Shown here: one piece after another, positions 55,720 to 64,000 of the stretch | Numbering within the stretch: the first letter of the stretch is position 1 | How the letters are laid out: every line of letters begins with the position of its first letter | Translations under genes and position numbers: made by a program | The notes under the pieces: model-generated | What the model saw: the letters and a program-made list of their open reading frames with translations, nothing else | What the model was told of the DNA's origin: nothing | The model's database searches: none | DNA from: Dehalococcoidia bacterium | GTDB lineage: Bacteria; Chloroflexota; Dehalococcoidia; Lucifugimonadales; UBA3495 | DNA length: 64,000 bases | Reading direction: 5' to 3' | NCBI GenBank assembly: GCA_022827095.1 | Contig: JAJDTP010000005.1 | Location: 583,919 to 647,918, forward strand

Positions 55720-56362
55720 GCACCCTCAACCGTTGCGGACATGGCGGATCCTGCCTATTCCGCCCGAGTATAGGTTCCTTGGTTGGCTGCCGCAACGAAG
55801 CGTGTCCCAAGGCAATGGGTTCCCGAACTACCGGCGGACGGCGGGAACGACTGCCGATCTTCATTACGGCAACCCAGGATCCGCAGCGGCCGCGCCATTC
55901 CCGAGAGCCATCCGCCCCCATCGTTTCCGCGGTCACCGTCCGCTGGTCGTTCTTCGCCGGACGCAGGCTGGCATCCGAAAGCATGTTGACTGGGTGGTTG
56001 ATGCCTGCACGCTGCCGCCGAACCGATGGCGTGTAGTTCCGACCAGACCCCGCGCATGTCCGACAACATCCGCGCACTGGGCGGGGCGCCAATAAGGTCC
56101 TGTTGCTGAACCCCGGCGACTGGCGCACCACCTCACTGGTGCGCACCTACTTCACCGCTGCTGTGGGCCAGTCGGGGTTGTTCCGGTGGACCGCAGGAGC
56201 GCAGCCGTGGTCAGCCGCAACGCCCGCAGTGGTAAGACTACTTTGTGCGCCCCGCCCCCGCCAGCGTAGAGGGCAAGTGTCACCAAAATCCAGTCGGCTG
56301 GCTGCAGATTGGGCCAGGGTCTGTGGCGCTGGGTTGCAATGCCCCGGCGATTTGGGCGGATG
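55720..56362. other. Gene-poor stretch with one hairpin
   Basis: About 640 bases with no credible coding frame on either strand; the open frames lack family-like sequence and ribosome sites. A perfect 8-bp hairpin GCGCACCA/TGGTGCGC is at 56123-56144. It may hold gene debris. Nothing else was recognised. Confidence 0.4.
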
Positions 56363-56857
56363 TCAGACGAACCGTTGCTTGGCCCAGCCCTGCTCGAAAG
56401 TCGTGTGGAAAATGGGAGCAGATTTCTTGCTCTGGTACATCCACTTGCCGTCAACCCGGATGTATTCCTCCTCATCGAGACCGGCGCGCCACATGGCTTC
56501 GCCCGTATCGCCCACCGTGCAGGGCATGAAGAGGTACCACTTGGCACGGGCGGTATCTCCGTCCACCTCGATCTGCGGATTCAGGCCGTAGTGCAGAGCG
56601 AAAACAAAGTGCCCGGATATGCCGCGGAAGAACTCGCGGATGGCCTCCCGGCCCTCGTAGCGTCCCATGCCCTCGCTTTCCCACGTGGCATCCTCCACGA
56701 ACAGGGCGGCGAGCCGGTCGGCGTCGTAGTTGTCATCGCACGCGGCGGCGTACTCGGCCTTCAGGTTGCGCAGGGCGTCAACGTCTTCCAGATGACGGAC
56801 TCTCTTCCGCAGTTCCGCGACTGCTTCGGCCAGTTGTTGTTGGTTTTCATCGGACAT
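56363..56857 (-). CDS. SnoaL/NTF2-like protein with N-terminal coiled coil
   Basis: 164-residue protein with an NTF2-like fold, as in ketosteroid isomerase, SnoaL and limonene epoxide hydrolase. A short coiled-coil helix (residues 5-25) leads to the domain. DADRLAALFVEDATWE and YEGREAIREFFRG are family-like, and the C-terminus ends FEQGWAKQRFV. ATG 56857 follows GAGG; ATG 56896 is less likely. Function within the fold (isomerase, hydrolase or binding) cannot be told. Confidence 0.75.
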   Translation of the reverse strand: MSDENQQQLAEAVAELRKRVRHLEDVDALRNLKAEYAAACDDNYDADRLAALFVEDATWESEGMGRYEGREAIREFFRGISGHFVFALHYGLNPQIEVDGDTARAKWYLFMPCTVGDTGEAMWRAGLDEEEYIRVDGKWMYQSKKSAPIFHTTFEQGWAKQRFV

Positions 56858-57379
56858 GTTTGAAACCTCGGAACAGGGGCTTGCGACGATGTCCACCCGG
56901 GTGGCTGCCGGTGCCGGTTCGGTAGCATTTTATTTGAAGCAACCACTTCCATTGGGTGACGTTTTAGGTGAGGCAATGCGATTCGAAGCATTGAGTTGAC
57001 CCGGGAACCCGGGAAAGTCCTTGTGTCATTGCTCCTTGATAAGTTAGCTGCCGGTCTGGTTCAAGCCATTCATCAGGAACCTCTACCACTTTTTGATAAC
57101 TGACGGCAACCAACAATTGGCTCTGACCGCCGACGTGCGCAAGTTGCCGACAATTCTCAACTCCATGCTCAAGGCCGACTCGTTTCGGAACCATCCGGAC
57201 CCCAATAGCTCAGCCATATCTGCGGGAGGAAATTGGCCAAGGTCAGGGTGGACATAATTAGCCCGGTCCAAGGTTCCAACCTTCGGCCGGTTTGCGATTG
57301 GCCAGTGAGCAAAAGGCCGCGATGGCGAAGCGATGAGATGCCAGAGGTTGTCGCCTCCGCCATTGCCCGTCAACGTGAG
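56858..57379. other. Gene-poor stretch
   Basis: Over 500 bases between two minus-strand genes with no credible gene. A minus-strand frame at 57083-57373 (96 codons) has no ribosome site and no recognisable domain. A short palindrome CCCGGGAACCCGGG lies near 57000. Confidence 0.35.
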
Positions 57380-57405
57380 GACCCTCTCCCGGCAGGAAGA
57401 GGGTC
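57380..57405 (-). terminator. Terminator-like hairpin after the VWA lipoprotein gene
   Basis: On the minus strand GACCCTCTTCC pairs with GGGAGAGGGTC around TGCC (11 bp, one G-U). It lies 30 bases past the stop. The following sequence is not T-rich. Confidence 0.5.
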
Positions 57406-57435
57406 TCGTCCACTACCACGCTTGCTGTTTGGAGG

Positions 57436-59124
57436 TCAGCCGCGGTTGGCCTCGGCCGCCAGACCAGCCGCTTCGATCGCCAGGCTGGCGAAATCGGCCA
57501 CCTCCGTCGAGTCGGCAAGCATCCTCTGAACCCGGCGGGCGTGATCGGCCACAGCCTGCAAGCTGCCTTCACGGGCCCAGTAGCTTCCGCGCAGGACCTC
57601 AGCGAACTCGGCCACCACCGCCGATAGCTGGAACGTCGGCGGAGCCTCTTCGAAAGACGTTCCGAGTTCCTCGTATTGGAACTCCCGGTTGATCTCGACG
57701 ATCTCGTTGAGTCCGACGTCCTCGTACCGCATGTAGACTGTTCCCAGTTTGCCCTCGACTCCCTCGCGGAGCTTGAGCTCATAGAGAGCGGTTACGCTGT
57801 GTCCCGCGCCGATTTCGCCCGCGTCCACCTCGTCGTCGCGGAAGTCCTCATCGGCGACGTCCCGGTTTTCGTAGCCCAGCAGCCGATAGCGGCTGACGGT
57901 TTCGGGGTTGAACTCCACCTGCACCTTGGCGTCCCGGGCGATAACCTGTAGGGTTCCGGTGAGGTCGTCCACGAATATGCGCTGGGCTTCCGAGAGGGTG
58001 TCCACATAGTAGTAGGCGCCGTCCCCGTCGTTGGCTAGCTGCTCCATAAGGATGTCGTTGTAGTTGCCCATGCCGAATCCCACGGTGGTGAGGGTCACGC
58101 CCTGGTCGACATACTCCTGGACTTGTCTCAGTATCGAGTCGTGGCCGGTGTTGCCAACGTTGCCAACCCCGTCGGAGAGCACCATGACGCGGGTGATGCG
58201 ATTGGGCTCGACCTCATCCACCGCCAGCTTGTAGGCGAGCTTCAAGCCGTCCTCGACATACGTGGAGCCACCGGGTTGGAGGGAGTCGATGGCCTTCAGG
58301 ATCCTGCCTCGTTCCCTGGCTTCGGTGGCTTCGAGAAGTACTGATCCCCGGTCGCCGTAGACCACTATGGCCACTTTGTCGTTGGACCCGAGCTCGTCCA
58401 CCAGCAACCGCAGAGATTGCTTCACCAGGTCCAGCCGGTCCTCGCGGGCCATGGAGCCGGATACGTCGATGGTGAACACCAACGTGGCGTCCTGTCTCTG
58501 CTCCTCGGTGAGCTCCTTGCCCTGCAGACCGACGCGCACCAGCCAGTGATTGCTGTTGCCGAAGGGCGACGGGGAACCGTCAACGTGGATGGCGAAGGCG
58601 TCGTCGGTGGGGGCCGCGTAGCCCTGATCGAAGTAGTTGACGAACTCCTCCACCCGCACCGAGTTCTGGTCGGGCAGGAAACCGTCGTCGAGGAATTTGC
58701 GCGCCACGGTGTAAGAAGCGGTATCCACGTCGATGGCGAAGGTGGAGAACTGATCGTCCTCCGTGTCGATGAACGGATTTACGCCGTAATGCTGGAAAAA
58801 GACCAGGTCGTAGGGGGCATCGTTGACGGTGGCAGTGCCGCCAATGTTGTTGAAACCCTCGGCCTGAGGTCCCTCTGAGGCCATCGCTTCCGCTGTCGGC
58901 TGCGCGGCTGCGCTGGCAGGTTGGGCGGCCGCGAGCGCCGATGCGGGGGCAGGCGCCTGGGCCGCGGCGGCAGGTGTAGCGGCAAGTTCCGCCGGAGCGG
59001 ATTGCTGAGGAGCTGACGCGGGAGCCGCCGCGGGCGCGGGGTATTCGGAGCCGCCGCAGGCCATTATGACCAGCAACAGCACCATCGCCAGGGGAACAAT
59101 TGCCTTTGACATGATCGGGTTCAT
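57436..59124 (-). CDS. von Willebrand factor A-domain lipoprotein (YfbK-like)
   Basis: 562-residue lipoprotein from ATG 59124 (AGGAGG upstream). Signal peptide with Cys23 in IMAC, then about 70 residues of Ala/Pro/Gln linker. A YfbK-type N-terminal domain (FSTFAIDVDTASYTVARKF) is followed by the VWA domain with a complete MIDAS start, DVSGSM, and later a DUF3520-like C-terminus. The predicted location is outside the membrane, binding a metal-dependent partner. It is divergent, across about 105 bases, from a transmembrane HTH-TPR protein, suggesting a shared system. Confidence 0.85.
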   Translation of the reverse strand: MNPIMSKAIVPLAMVLLLVIMACGGSEYPAPAAAPASAPQQSAPAELAATPAAAAQAPAPASALAAAQPASAAAQPTAEAMASEGPQAEGFNNIGGTATVNDAPYDLVFFQHYGVNPFIDTEDDQFSTFAIDVDTASYTVARKFLDDGFLPDQNSVRVEEFVNYFDQGYAAPTDDAFAIHVDGSPSPFGNSNHWLVRVGLQGKELTEEQRQDATLVFTIDVSGSMAREDRLDLVKQSLRLLVDELGSNDKVAIVVYGDRGSVLLEATEARERGRILKAIDSLQPGGSTYVEDGLKLAYKLAVDEVEPNRITRVMVLSDGVGNVGNTGHDSILRQVQEYVDQGVTLTTVGFGMGNYNDILMEQLANDGDGAYYYVDTLSEAQRIFVDDLTGTLQVIARDAKVQVEFNPETVSRYRLLGYENRDVADEDFRDDEVDAGEIGAGHSVTALYELKLREGVEGKLGTVYMRYEDVGLNEIVEINREFQYEELGTSFEEAPPTFQLSAVVAEFAEVLRGSYWAREGSLQAVADHARRVQRMLADSTEVADFASLAIEAAGLAAEANRG

Positions 59125-59154
59125 TTCATCGCCTCCTTGTGTTGCGTTTGGCGA

Positions 59155-59186
59155 TTGAAAGGCTAGGCGTTTGCTGGGTGTACACT
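59155..59186 (+). promoter_or_regulatory. Possible promoter of the HTH-TPR gene
   Basis: TTGAAA at 59155-59160 and TGTACA/TACACT at 59179-59186 with an 18- to 20-base spacer, in the divergent gap between the VWA and HTH genes. Confidence 0.3.
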
Positions 59187-59229
59187 GAACGACAGATGTG
59201 TAACACTCGGCCGATTTTGTGTTGCAGGA

Positions 59230-61161
59230 TTGTATCTTTTGCCAGATTTCGGCGAATTGCTCAGCTCCCACATCAGCCGGTCGGGTATCAGCGACGCCGA
59301 TCTGGCCCGGCGCATCGGGGTAAGCCGCCCGACCCTGATTCGCTGGAAGGAAGGGGTCACCACCAGGCCTCGTTACCGCGAAGATGTCCTCAGCTGCGCC
59401 GAAGTGCTGAGGCTCACTCCAGAGGAACGCGACGAGCTGCTGGTGGCCGCGGACTTCGACCCGGAAGCTCCGCCACTACCGCCCGTGTCGTCCGAGCCGG
59501 CCGACGTCTCTTTGGCAGTCCCGCCAGACTTGGCGGCGCCATCTTCCGCTCCTCCCCGCCGACGCCGAAGACTGCTGGCCGTGACTGCCGTTGGCGTGCT
59601 GTCGGCCATGGCGGCCATCTCGGTGGCTCTGCTGCTTCTCAACCCTTTCTCGTTCGCCAACGAGCCGGAACACCCGATGGCCGAAGCTGGCGAGTCCCTG
59701 ATTGTGATAGCGCCTTTCGCCAACTACACGGCCGGACAGCTGGCGTTCAACATCCGCGGACGGCTGAGGGCGAGCCTGGACCGCGAGATCGCTGCCGCCG
59801 GACTTGATGGGATCAGGACGGTGGATTGGCCGGAGGAACTCTCCGGACATCAAGAAGCCTTGAGGGCAGCGAGAGATTCCGGAGCGGCAATCGTGATCTG
59901 GGGCGAGTACGACAGCGCACGAGTCCTGGCCAATCTGACCTCCGCCGCCACGGAAAGCGAGTTGCTGGGACCGCAGGTGGTGGATATCGCCGCCTCCCCG
60001 TCGGACCTGCCGACGGCTATAAACATCGACCTCGCGCCCGAGGTGCGTGCGGTGGCGCTTCTCACGCTGAGCCAGCTGTACCTGCAGCGGGATGAGTACG
60101 ATCTGGCTAAAACGGTGTTGATCCAGGCACTGGCCGAGCCGCCGTCGGATCCGGCCGCCCTGGCAAATCTGCGGTACCGGTTGGGCCAGGCCTATCTGGG
60201 CGGCAAGTACGCCGATCTGGACGAGGCGATTTGGCGTTTCACGCAGGTGCTGTCGGTACAGCCGCGGTCCTCCGAAACCTACAGCAGTCGCGGCCTGGCC
60301 TATCTCGAACGTGGCCGACCCGGCGATGCCGGCCTGGCAATCGCCGATTTGACCAGGGCGTCCAACCTGGCTCCACACCTTTCCGCCCCGTATTTGAACC
60401 GGGCTGCGGCGTATGTGGAGCGTGGTCATCCTGGAGACTTGGACCGGGCGCTCCGGGACTTGGAATGGTCTATCGACGCCGGAGCCGAGGGGCCAGGCGT
60501 ATTTGTAAATCGTGCCGCCGTCTACTTGGAACGGGGCCATGATGGCGACCTCGACCGGGCCTTCGAAGACCTGGATCAGGCGATGGAGATCGATCCTGAT
60601 CTGGCGACGGCCTGGATCAACCGAGGCAACGTCCTGCTGGCGAGGAACAACGATGGGGATGTCCAACAGGCGGAGGCCCACTTCACCAAAGCCATTGAGC
60701 TGGCGCCCGACTCCGCTGCTGGATACTACAACCGGGCCCTGGTGCGTTCGGAGGCAGAGGAGTGGGAACTCTCGAACGCGGATTTACTGGCGGCTCAGGA
60801 GCGTGATCCGCGCAACCCCGTGATCAACAGCGCGCTGTGCTGGCAGCTGGCAGTGCAGCGTCGCCCCGCAGCAGCCTTGCCATACTGCAACCTGGCCTCG
60901 GAAAGGGAACCGGATGGCCTGGCGCGGGACCGTCGCGGGCTTGCGTACGCCGTGATGGGCAGGACTGACGAGGCCATCGCGGATTTCAGTGCGTTTCTGG
61001 ACTGGGTCGAGGCTTCGGCCAAGCCAACCTGCGCTCCCTACTACCGGCCCAGCCGGGAGTCGTGGATACGAGCGCTGCAATCGGGACATGACCCATTTGA
61101 CGGTGAGACCCTCCATGAATTGCGGTTGGGCCCAGTGTCCCCGGGTGGTTCTCCCTGCTGA
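59230..61161 (+). CDS. Transmembrane XRE-type HTH protein with TolB/FlgO-like and TPR domains
   Basis: 643 residues. An N-terminal XRE helix-turn-helix (about 8-42, DLARRIGVSRPTLIRWKEG) is followed by a short linker, basic RRRRR, and one membrane helix at about 115-137. Outside the membrane lies a domain of the TolB/FlgO type (VIAPFANYTAG) and then about seven TPR units (AYLNRG/AYVERGH...AL.D...A). It looks like a one-component membrane regulator. TTG 59230 or TTG 59239 is the start; AGGA at 59226 favours 59239. A membrane-bound regulator of the divergent VWA gene is the simplest guess. Confidence 0.75.
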   Translation: MYLLPDFGELLSSHISRSGISDADLARRIGVSRPTLIRWKEGVTTRPRYREDVLSCAEVLRLTPEERDELLVAADFDPEAPPLPPVSSEPADVSLAVPPDLAAPSSAPPRRRRRLLAVTAVGVLSAMAAISVALLLLNPFSFANEPEHPMAEAGESLIVIAPFANYTAGQLAFNIRGRLRASLDREIAAAGLDGIRTVDWPEELSGHQEALRAARDSGAAIVIWGEYDSARVLANLTSAATESELLGPQVVDIAASPSDLPTAINIDLAPEVRAVALLTLSQLYLQRDEYDLAKTVLIQALAEPPSDPAALANLRYRLGQAYLGGKYADLDEAIWRFTQVLSVQPRSSETYSSRGLAYLERGRPGDAGLAIADLTRASNLAPHLSAPYLNRAAAYVERGHPGDLDRALRDLEWSIDAGAEGPGVFVNRAAVYLERGHDGDLDRAFEDLDQAMEIDPDLATAWINRGNVLLARNNDGDVQQAEAHFTKAIELAPDSAAGYYNRALVRSEAEEWELSNADLLAAQERDPRNPVINSALCWQLAVQRRPAAALPYCNLASEREPDGLARDRRGLAYAVMGRTDEAIADFSAFLDWVEASAKPTCAPYYRPSRESWIRALQSGHDPFDGETLHELRLGPVSPGGSPC

Positions 61162-61180
61162 ATGCTGGGAGAGGGCAACC

Positions 61181-61255
61181 ATGAGCTACCTCACGCAACG
61201 GCTGGCCCTTGATTTTTATATGGCCGGGAGAAATATGAACTCGATGGAGGCGTAA
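61181..61255 (+). CDS. Possible 24-residue small protein
   Basis: ATG 61181 to TAA 61255 reads MSYLTQRLALDFYMAGRNMN and four more residues, with a GGGAGAGGG close upstream. No homologue is known to me, and this may be chance. The remaining gap to the next gene (61256-61445) shows nothing else. Confidence 0.2.
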   Translation: MSYLTQRLALDFYMAGRNMNSMEA

Positions 61256-61445
61256 CGAAATGAGGCGATCCTTCACCACCCCGGCCGAAAGGCTGACGCC
61301 ATTGCCTGGTGACTTGCCCGCCGCCATTACAGGCCGTAAAGTATGGGCGCAGTAGACTCCAATCACACCGAATGCCGCCTCATACTCTCAGTCTCATGGT
61401 GGACGGGGAGCGGCGGGCAAGATCAATCTTCAAAGGGAGGTCCAA

Positions 61446-62546
61446 ATGCGACTCGACCCCATCAACCTCTACGACTACGAGGAACGCGCCAAGCTGGTCC
61501 TGCCCCACGACGATTGGGACACCATCGACGCCGGCGCCATGGACATGTTCACCACCCGGCGCAACCGGACGGCTTTTGAGGAACTGACCCTGCGCCCCAG
61601 GTTCCTCCGCGACATCGGAGAGCGAGACCTATCGACCTCCATGCTAGGCAACGAAATCAGTATGCCGGTGTTCGTCTGCCCCGCTGGTTCTCATCACCGC
61701 GCCCATCCCGAGGGAGAGGTGGCCACTGCTCGCGGCGCAAGCATGTCCAACACCCTGATGATGCTCAGCACCGGTTCCAACTGCAGCATGGAAGAGGTCG
61801 CGGAGGAAGCCACCAGCCCCCTCTTCTTCCAGCTCTATCACCGAGGTTACGACCTCACCGAAATGCTGGTCCGCCGAGCCGAAGAGGCCGGGTTCAAGGC
61901 CATCACCCTGACGGTGGACACCCCCACCCCCAGCCCCAAGGAGCGTGACCTGCGCAACCGGTACAACCGGAACTTTGAGCAGGGTAACTTCCGCGGCGTC
62001 AACCAGCCGGAGAACGTGCTGCGCGGCACAGACGAGTCCGTCGGCTGGAACGTCAACCGCACCGTTCCGCTCACTTGGCATGAACTCGATTGGCTCCGCA
62101 ACCTCACCGGCCTGCCCCTGGTGCTCAAGGGCATCCGTACCGCCGAGGACGCTCACATCGCCGCCGAGAGCGGCATCGACGGCGTCCTGGTGTCGACCCA
62201 CGGCGGGCGCCAACTGGACATGACCATGGGCGCTATCGAGATGCTGCCCGAGGTCGTCGATGCGGTCAAGGGCAATTGCGAGGTCTACGTTGACTCCGGC
62301 GTCCGCCGCGGCAGCGATGTCGTCAAGGCTCTGGCTTTGGGAGCCACGGCCGTTGGCATCGGGCGTCCCCTCTTCTGGGGGCTGGCCGTTAACGGGGCGG
62401 AGGGCGTCCACGGCGTCCTGGAACTGATGCGAGAAGAGGTCGACCGGGCCATGGCCTACTGCGGCCAGACCTCCGTGCAGGACCTGGAGCCAAACCTGGT
62501 CAACATCCCCCCGGGCTGGGGAGCCGCGCCCCAACCCGACTTCTAG
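61446..62546 (+). CDS. FMN-dependent alpha-hydroxy acid oxidase/dehydrogenase
   Basis: TIM-barrel flavoenzyme oxidising an L-2-hydroxy acid such as lactate or glycolate. 366 residues. FQLYHRGYD, TVDTPTPSPKERD, LVLKGIRTAEDA, the catalytic HGGRQLD (His and Arg) and DSGVRRGSDVVKALALGA are all present. GGGAGG precedes ATG 61446. The ring-opening at NHGG is THGG here, a conservative change. Which acid it uses cannot be told; lactate monooxygenase is an alternative. Confidence 0.88.
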   Translation: MRLDPINLYDYEERAKLVLPHDDWDTIDAGAMDMFTTRRNRTAFEELTLRPRFLRDIGERDLSTSMLGNEISMPVFVCPAGSHHRAHPEGEVATARGASMSNTLMMLSTGSNCSMEEVAEEATSPLFFQLYHRGYDLTEMLVRRAEEAGFKAITLTVDTPTPSPKERDLRNRYNRNFEQGNFRGVNQPENVLRGTDESVGWNVNRTVPLTWHELDWLRNLTGLPLVLKGIRTAEDAHIAAESGIDGVLVSTHGGRQLDMTMGAIEMLPEVVDAVKGNCEVYVDSGVRRGSDVVKALALGATAVGIGRPLFWGLAVNGAEGVHGVLELMREEVDRAMAYCGQTSVQDLEPNLVNIPPGWGAAPQPDF

Positions 62547-62614
62547 GCAACCTGACCCGTCGCCTTTGGTCATGCCAACCGCCATTTGTAGCTGAACGCC
62601 GCCGGCGCAGGTGA

Positions 62615-62906
62615 TCAAGCAGCATCGCCTCCCGCGCCGGCGGCTGGCATCCACGGCACCCTTCGGGTCAAGGCCCGGCGGTACCGCTCGGTAAGCGTTT
62701 GCATTTCCGACAACGTGTAAACGCTTGCCGTCTTGACGGTTTCGCGTTGAAACCATTCGCGCAGTGCTTCGCGCCCGGCAGTCCTGGCCCGATCTTCGGG
62801 GCACTGCCTCCGCCACTCATCGCCCGTTCTCTTGTCTGGATCAGCGCCCATCGGTCGTGCTTGGGCAGCGCCTTGGGGACCTTGAGGCACAACGGCGTGT
62901 GATGCG
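62615..62906 (-). pseudogene. Possible gene remnant beside a palindromic repeat
   Basis: A 91-codon minus-strand frame ends with protein-like sequence (ALREWFQRE, TLSEMQTLTERYRRAL). A second frame upstream reads MALRLRTHHTPLCLKVPKAL and may be its start, shifted by one base near 62850. No family was recognised. It abuts the repeat at 62917, which may have broken it. Confidence 0.25.
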
Positions 62907-62916
62907 TGCGCAGCCT

Positions 62917-63098
62917 CAGGGCCATTCGATTATTGCTCCGCCACCACCAGTATCCGTCATTCCGGCGAAAGAACGTCACCCCGTACTTGATACGGGGCCG
63001 GAATCCAGCAACGGTTAGCGACCAGCGACGTCGCCACATTCATAAATCTCTGGATTCCGGATCAAGTCCGGAATGACGGGAATAATCGGAAGGCCCTG
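62917..63098. mobile_element. Second MITE-like palindromic element
   Basis: Starts CAGGGCCATTCGATTATT and ends AATAATCGGAAGGCCCTG, 16 of 18 positions complementary. Inside are the same core arms as the copy at 17974: CCGTCATTCC (62954-62963) and GGAATGACGG (63070-63079). No target duplication is visible. The ends CAGGGCC/GGCCCTG are shared with the first copy. Confidence 0.6.
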
Positions 63099-63195
63099 GC
63101 GGTAGCCTCGGGTTGCTTTGACACTCTCTCCCGCGCATCTATAATTGCTGCTATAACGCTCACGGAAGCGGTTTAGACACCAAGGAGATTACGAT

Positions 63196-64000
63196 ATGCC
63201 CACCTGGAAAGTTGCGTATTTCAGCGGAGTAGGGGGACGCCCCCAGATCATGCTGGACAATGCCCCGGACGACATCGAGGTCACCGTAGTCAACCCCGCA
63301 CTGTCGGAAGAAGAAAAGATCGAACTGTGCCGCGACGCCGACGCGATAATCAGCAGCGATCTCTCACTCAACCTGGTTCGGGAGTGTTCCAGGCTCAAGT
63401 TGATCCAGACCCTCAGCGCGGGCTACGACCGGCTGCCCCTGGAAGACATCCTCGAAATGGGCATACCGGTGGCCAACAACGGCGGAGCCAACGCCATTTC
63501 TGTTTCGGAGCAAACACTGGCCCTGATGATCGGCATCAGCCGGAACCTCATGGCGCAATGGGACAGCACCACGCGGCAGCGGGCCTGGCGGAGCGACCTC
63601 TACCAGACCGATCTGTCGGAGGTTACCGACAAGACGGTGGGCATCATAGGGCTCGGGCGGATCGGGCGTCAGGTCGCCAAGCGGCTCACTGGGTTCGATA
63701 CCCGCACCATTTTCTACGACATCGAGGACATCCCGGAAGACGTCCAGCGAGAGGTGAAGGCTGACCCGGTGGCTTTCGACGAACTGTTGGAAACTTCCGA
63801 CATCGTGAGCATGCACGTGCCGTTGACCCGGCGCACCCGGGGAATGATGTCTGACCGAGAGTTCGGCATGATGAAGCCCACGGCGTTTTTCATAAACCTG
63901 TGCCGGGGTCCGGTGGTGGATGAGGCAGCTCTCTACCGGGCGCTTACGGAAGGCCAGATCGCCGGGGCCGGGCTGGACGTCCTCGAAGTGGAGCCAACCC
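63196..64000 (+). CDS. D-isomer-specific 2-hydroxyacid dehydrogenase, C-terminus cut by window edge
   Basis: NAD-dependent dehydrogenase of the phosphoglycerate/glycerate/formate dehydrogenase family. 268 codons are visible. The substrate domain has LSAGYDRLPLEDILEMG, the NAD motif is GLGRIGRQ, and catalytic Arg (NLCRGPVVDE) and Glu (LDVLEVEP) are seen. The catalytic His lies beyond the right edge. ATG 63196 follows GGAG 10 bases upstream. Substrate unknown. Confidence 0.88.
   Translation, partial: MPTWKVAYFSGVGGRPQIMLDNAPDDIEVTVVNPALSEEEKIELCRDADAIISSDLSLNLVRECSRLKLIQTLSAGYDRLPLEDILEMGIPVANNGGANAISVSEQTLALMIGISRNLMAQWDSTTRQRAWRSDLYQTDLSEVTDKTVGIIGLGRIGRQVAKRLTGFDTRTIFYDIEDIPEDVQREVKADPVAFDELLETSDIVSMHVPLTRRTRGMMSDREFGMMKPTAFFINLCRGPVVDEAALYRALTEGQIAGAGLDVLEVEPT

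Overview
The window is a GC-rich bacterial chromosome segment with tightly packed genes on both strands. The best guess for the host is Chloroflexota, in or near Dehalococcoidia/SAR202. This is inferred from gene content: a cofG-cofH-cofD-cofC operon for coenzyme F420, three luciferase-like (LLM) oxidoreductases, split methylmalonyl-CoA mutase subunits, class V FBP aldolase/phosphatase, RNase J and peptide-type ABC importers. There is no rRNA or other decisive marker, so the placement is provisional.

Layout. 1-5.9 kb (mostly minus): the N-terminal part of a molybdenum formate dehydrogenase cut by the window edge, an aminotransferase, an LLM monooxygenase, then mocA and xdhC for molybdenum cofactor handling. 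Between them, on the plus strand, lies a strong promoter followed by a hairpin-rich, gene-free stretch that looks like an unassigned structured RNA. 6-12.6 kb (plus): ispG, a flavin monooxygenase of acyl-CoA dehydrogenase fold, a secreted or membrane-anchored TPR protein made of 11 near-identical repeats, a FitAB-type toxin-antitoxin pair and proS. 12.6-19.3 kb: a zinc-type dehydrogenase, a small zinc protein, CCA-adding enzyme, a beta-hydroxyacid dehydrogenase, a VOC protein, an amidohydrolase, tRNA-Val, a MITE-like element with target duplication, and ruvB.

19.4-25.5 kb (plus): the F420 operon, an LLM enzyme and fabI, behind a good promoter whose spacer overlaps an inverted repeat. 25.5-39 kb (mostly minus): a zinc-ribbon/TPR membrane protein, FBPase, a second aminotransferase, aspS, a DUF255 thioredoxin-fold protein, an oligopeptide-type ABC importer (two permeases and a lipoprotein), tRNA-His and tRNA-Arg, and an HtrA protease. 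39-44.2 kb (plus): a tandem NIPSNAP protein, methylmalonyl-CoA mutase large subunit, acyl-CoA dehydrogenase, methylmalonyl-CoA epimerase and holA.

44.2-54 kb (minus): an ABC ATPase and PHP protein, then a housekeeping run yceD-rpmF-fabD-nusB-acpP-udg-rnj-ftsK, with the B12-binding mutase subunit upstream. 54-64 kb: tRNA-Arg, a third LLM enzyme, an NTF2-like protein, a von Willebrand A lipoprotein divergent from an unusual transmembrane HTH-TPR protein, an FMN hydroxyacid oxidase, a second copy of the palindromic repeat, and a D-2-hydroxyacid dehydrogenase cut by the right edge.

The genes combine central metabolism (isoprenoids, fatty acids, propionyl/methylmalonyl-CoA, gluconeogenesis), F420- and flavin-dependent oxidation, translation and DNA maintenance. 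No CRISPR array, prophage or transposase gene was seen.
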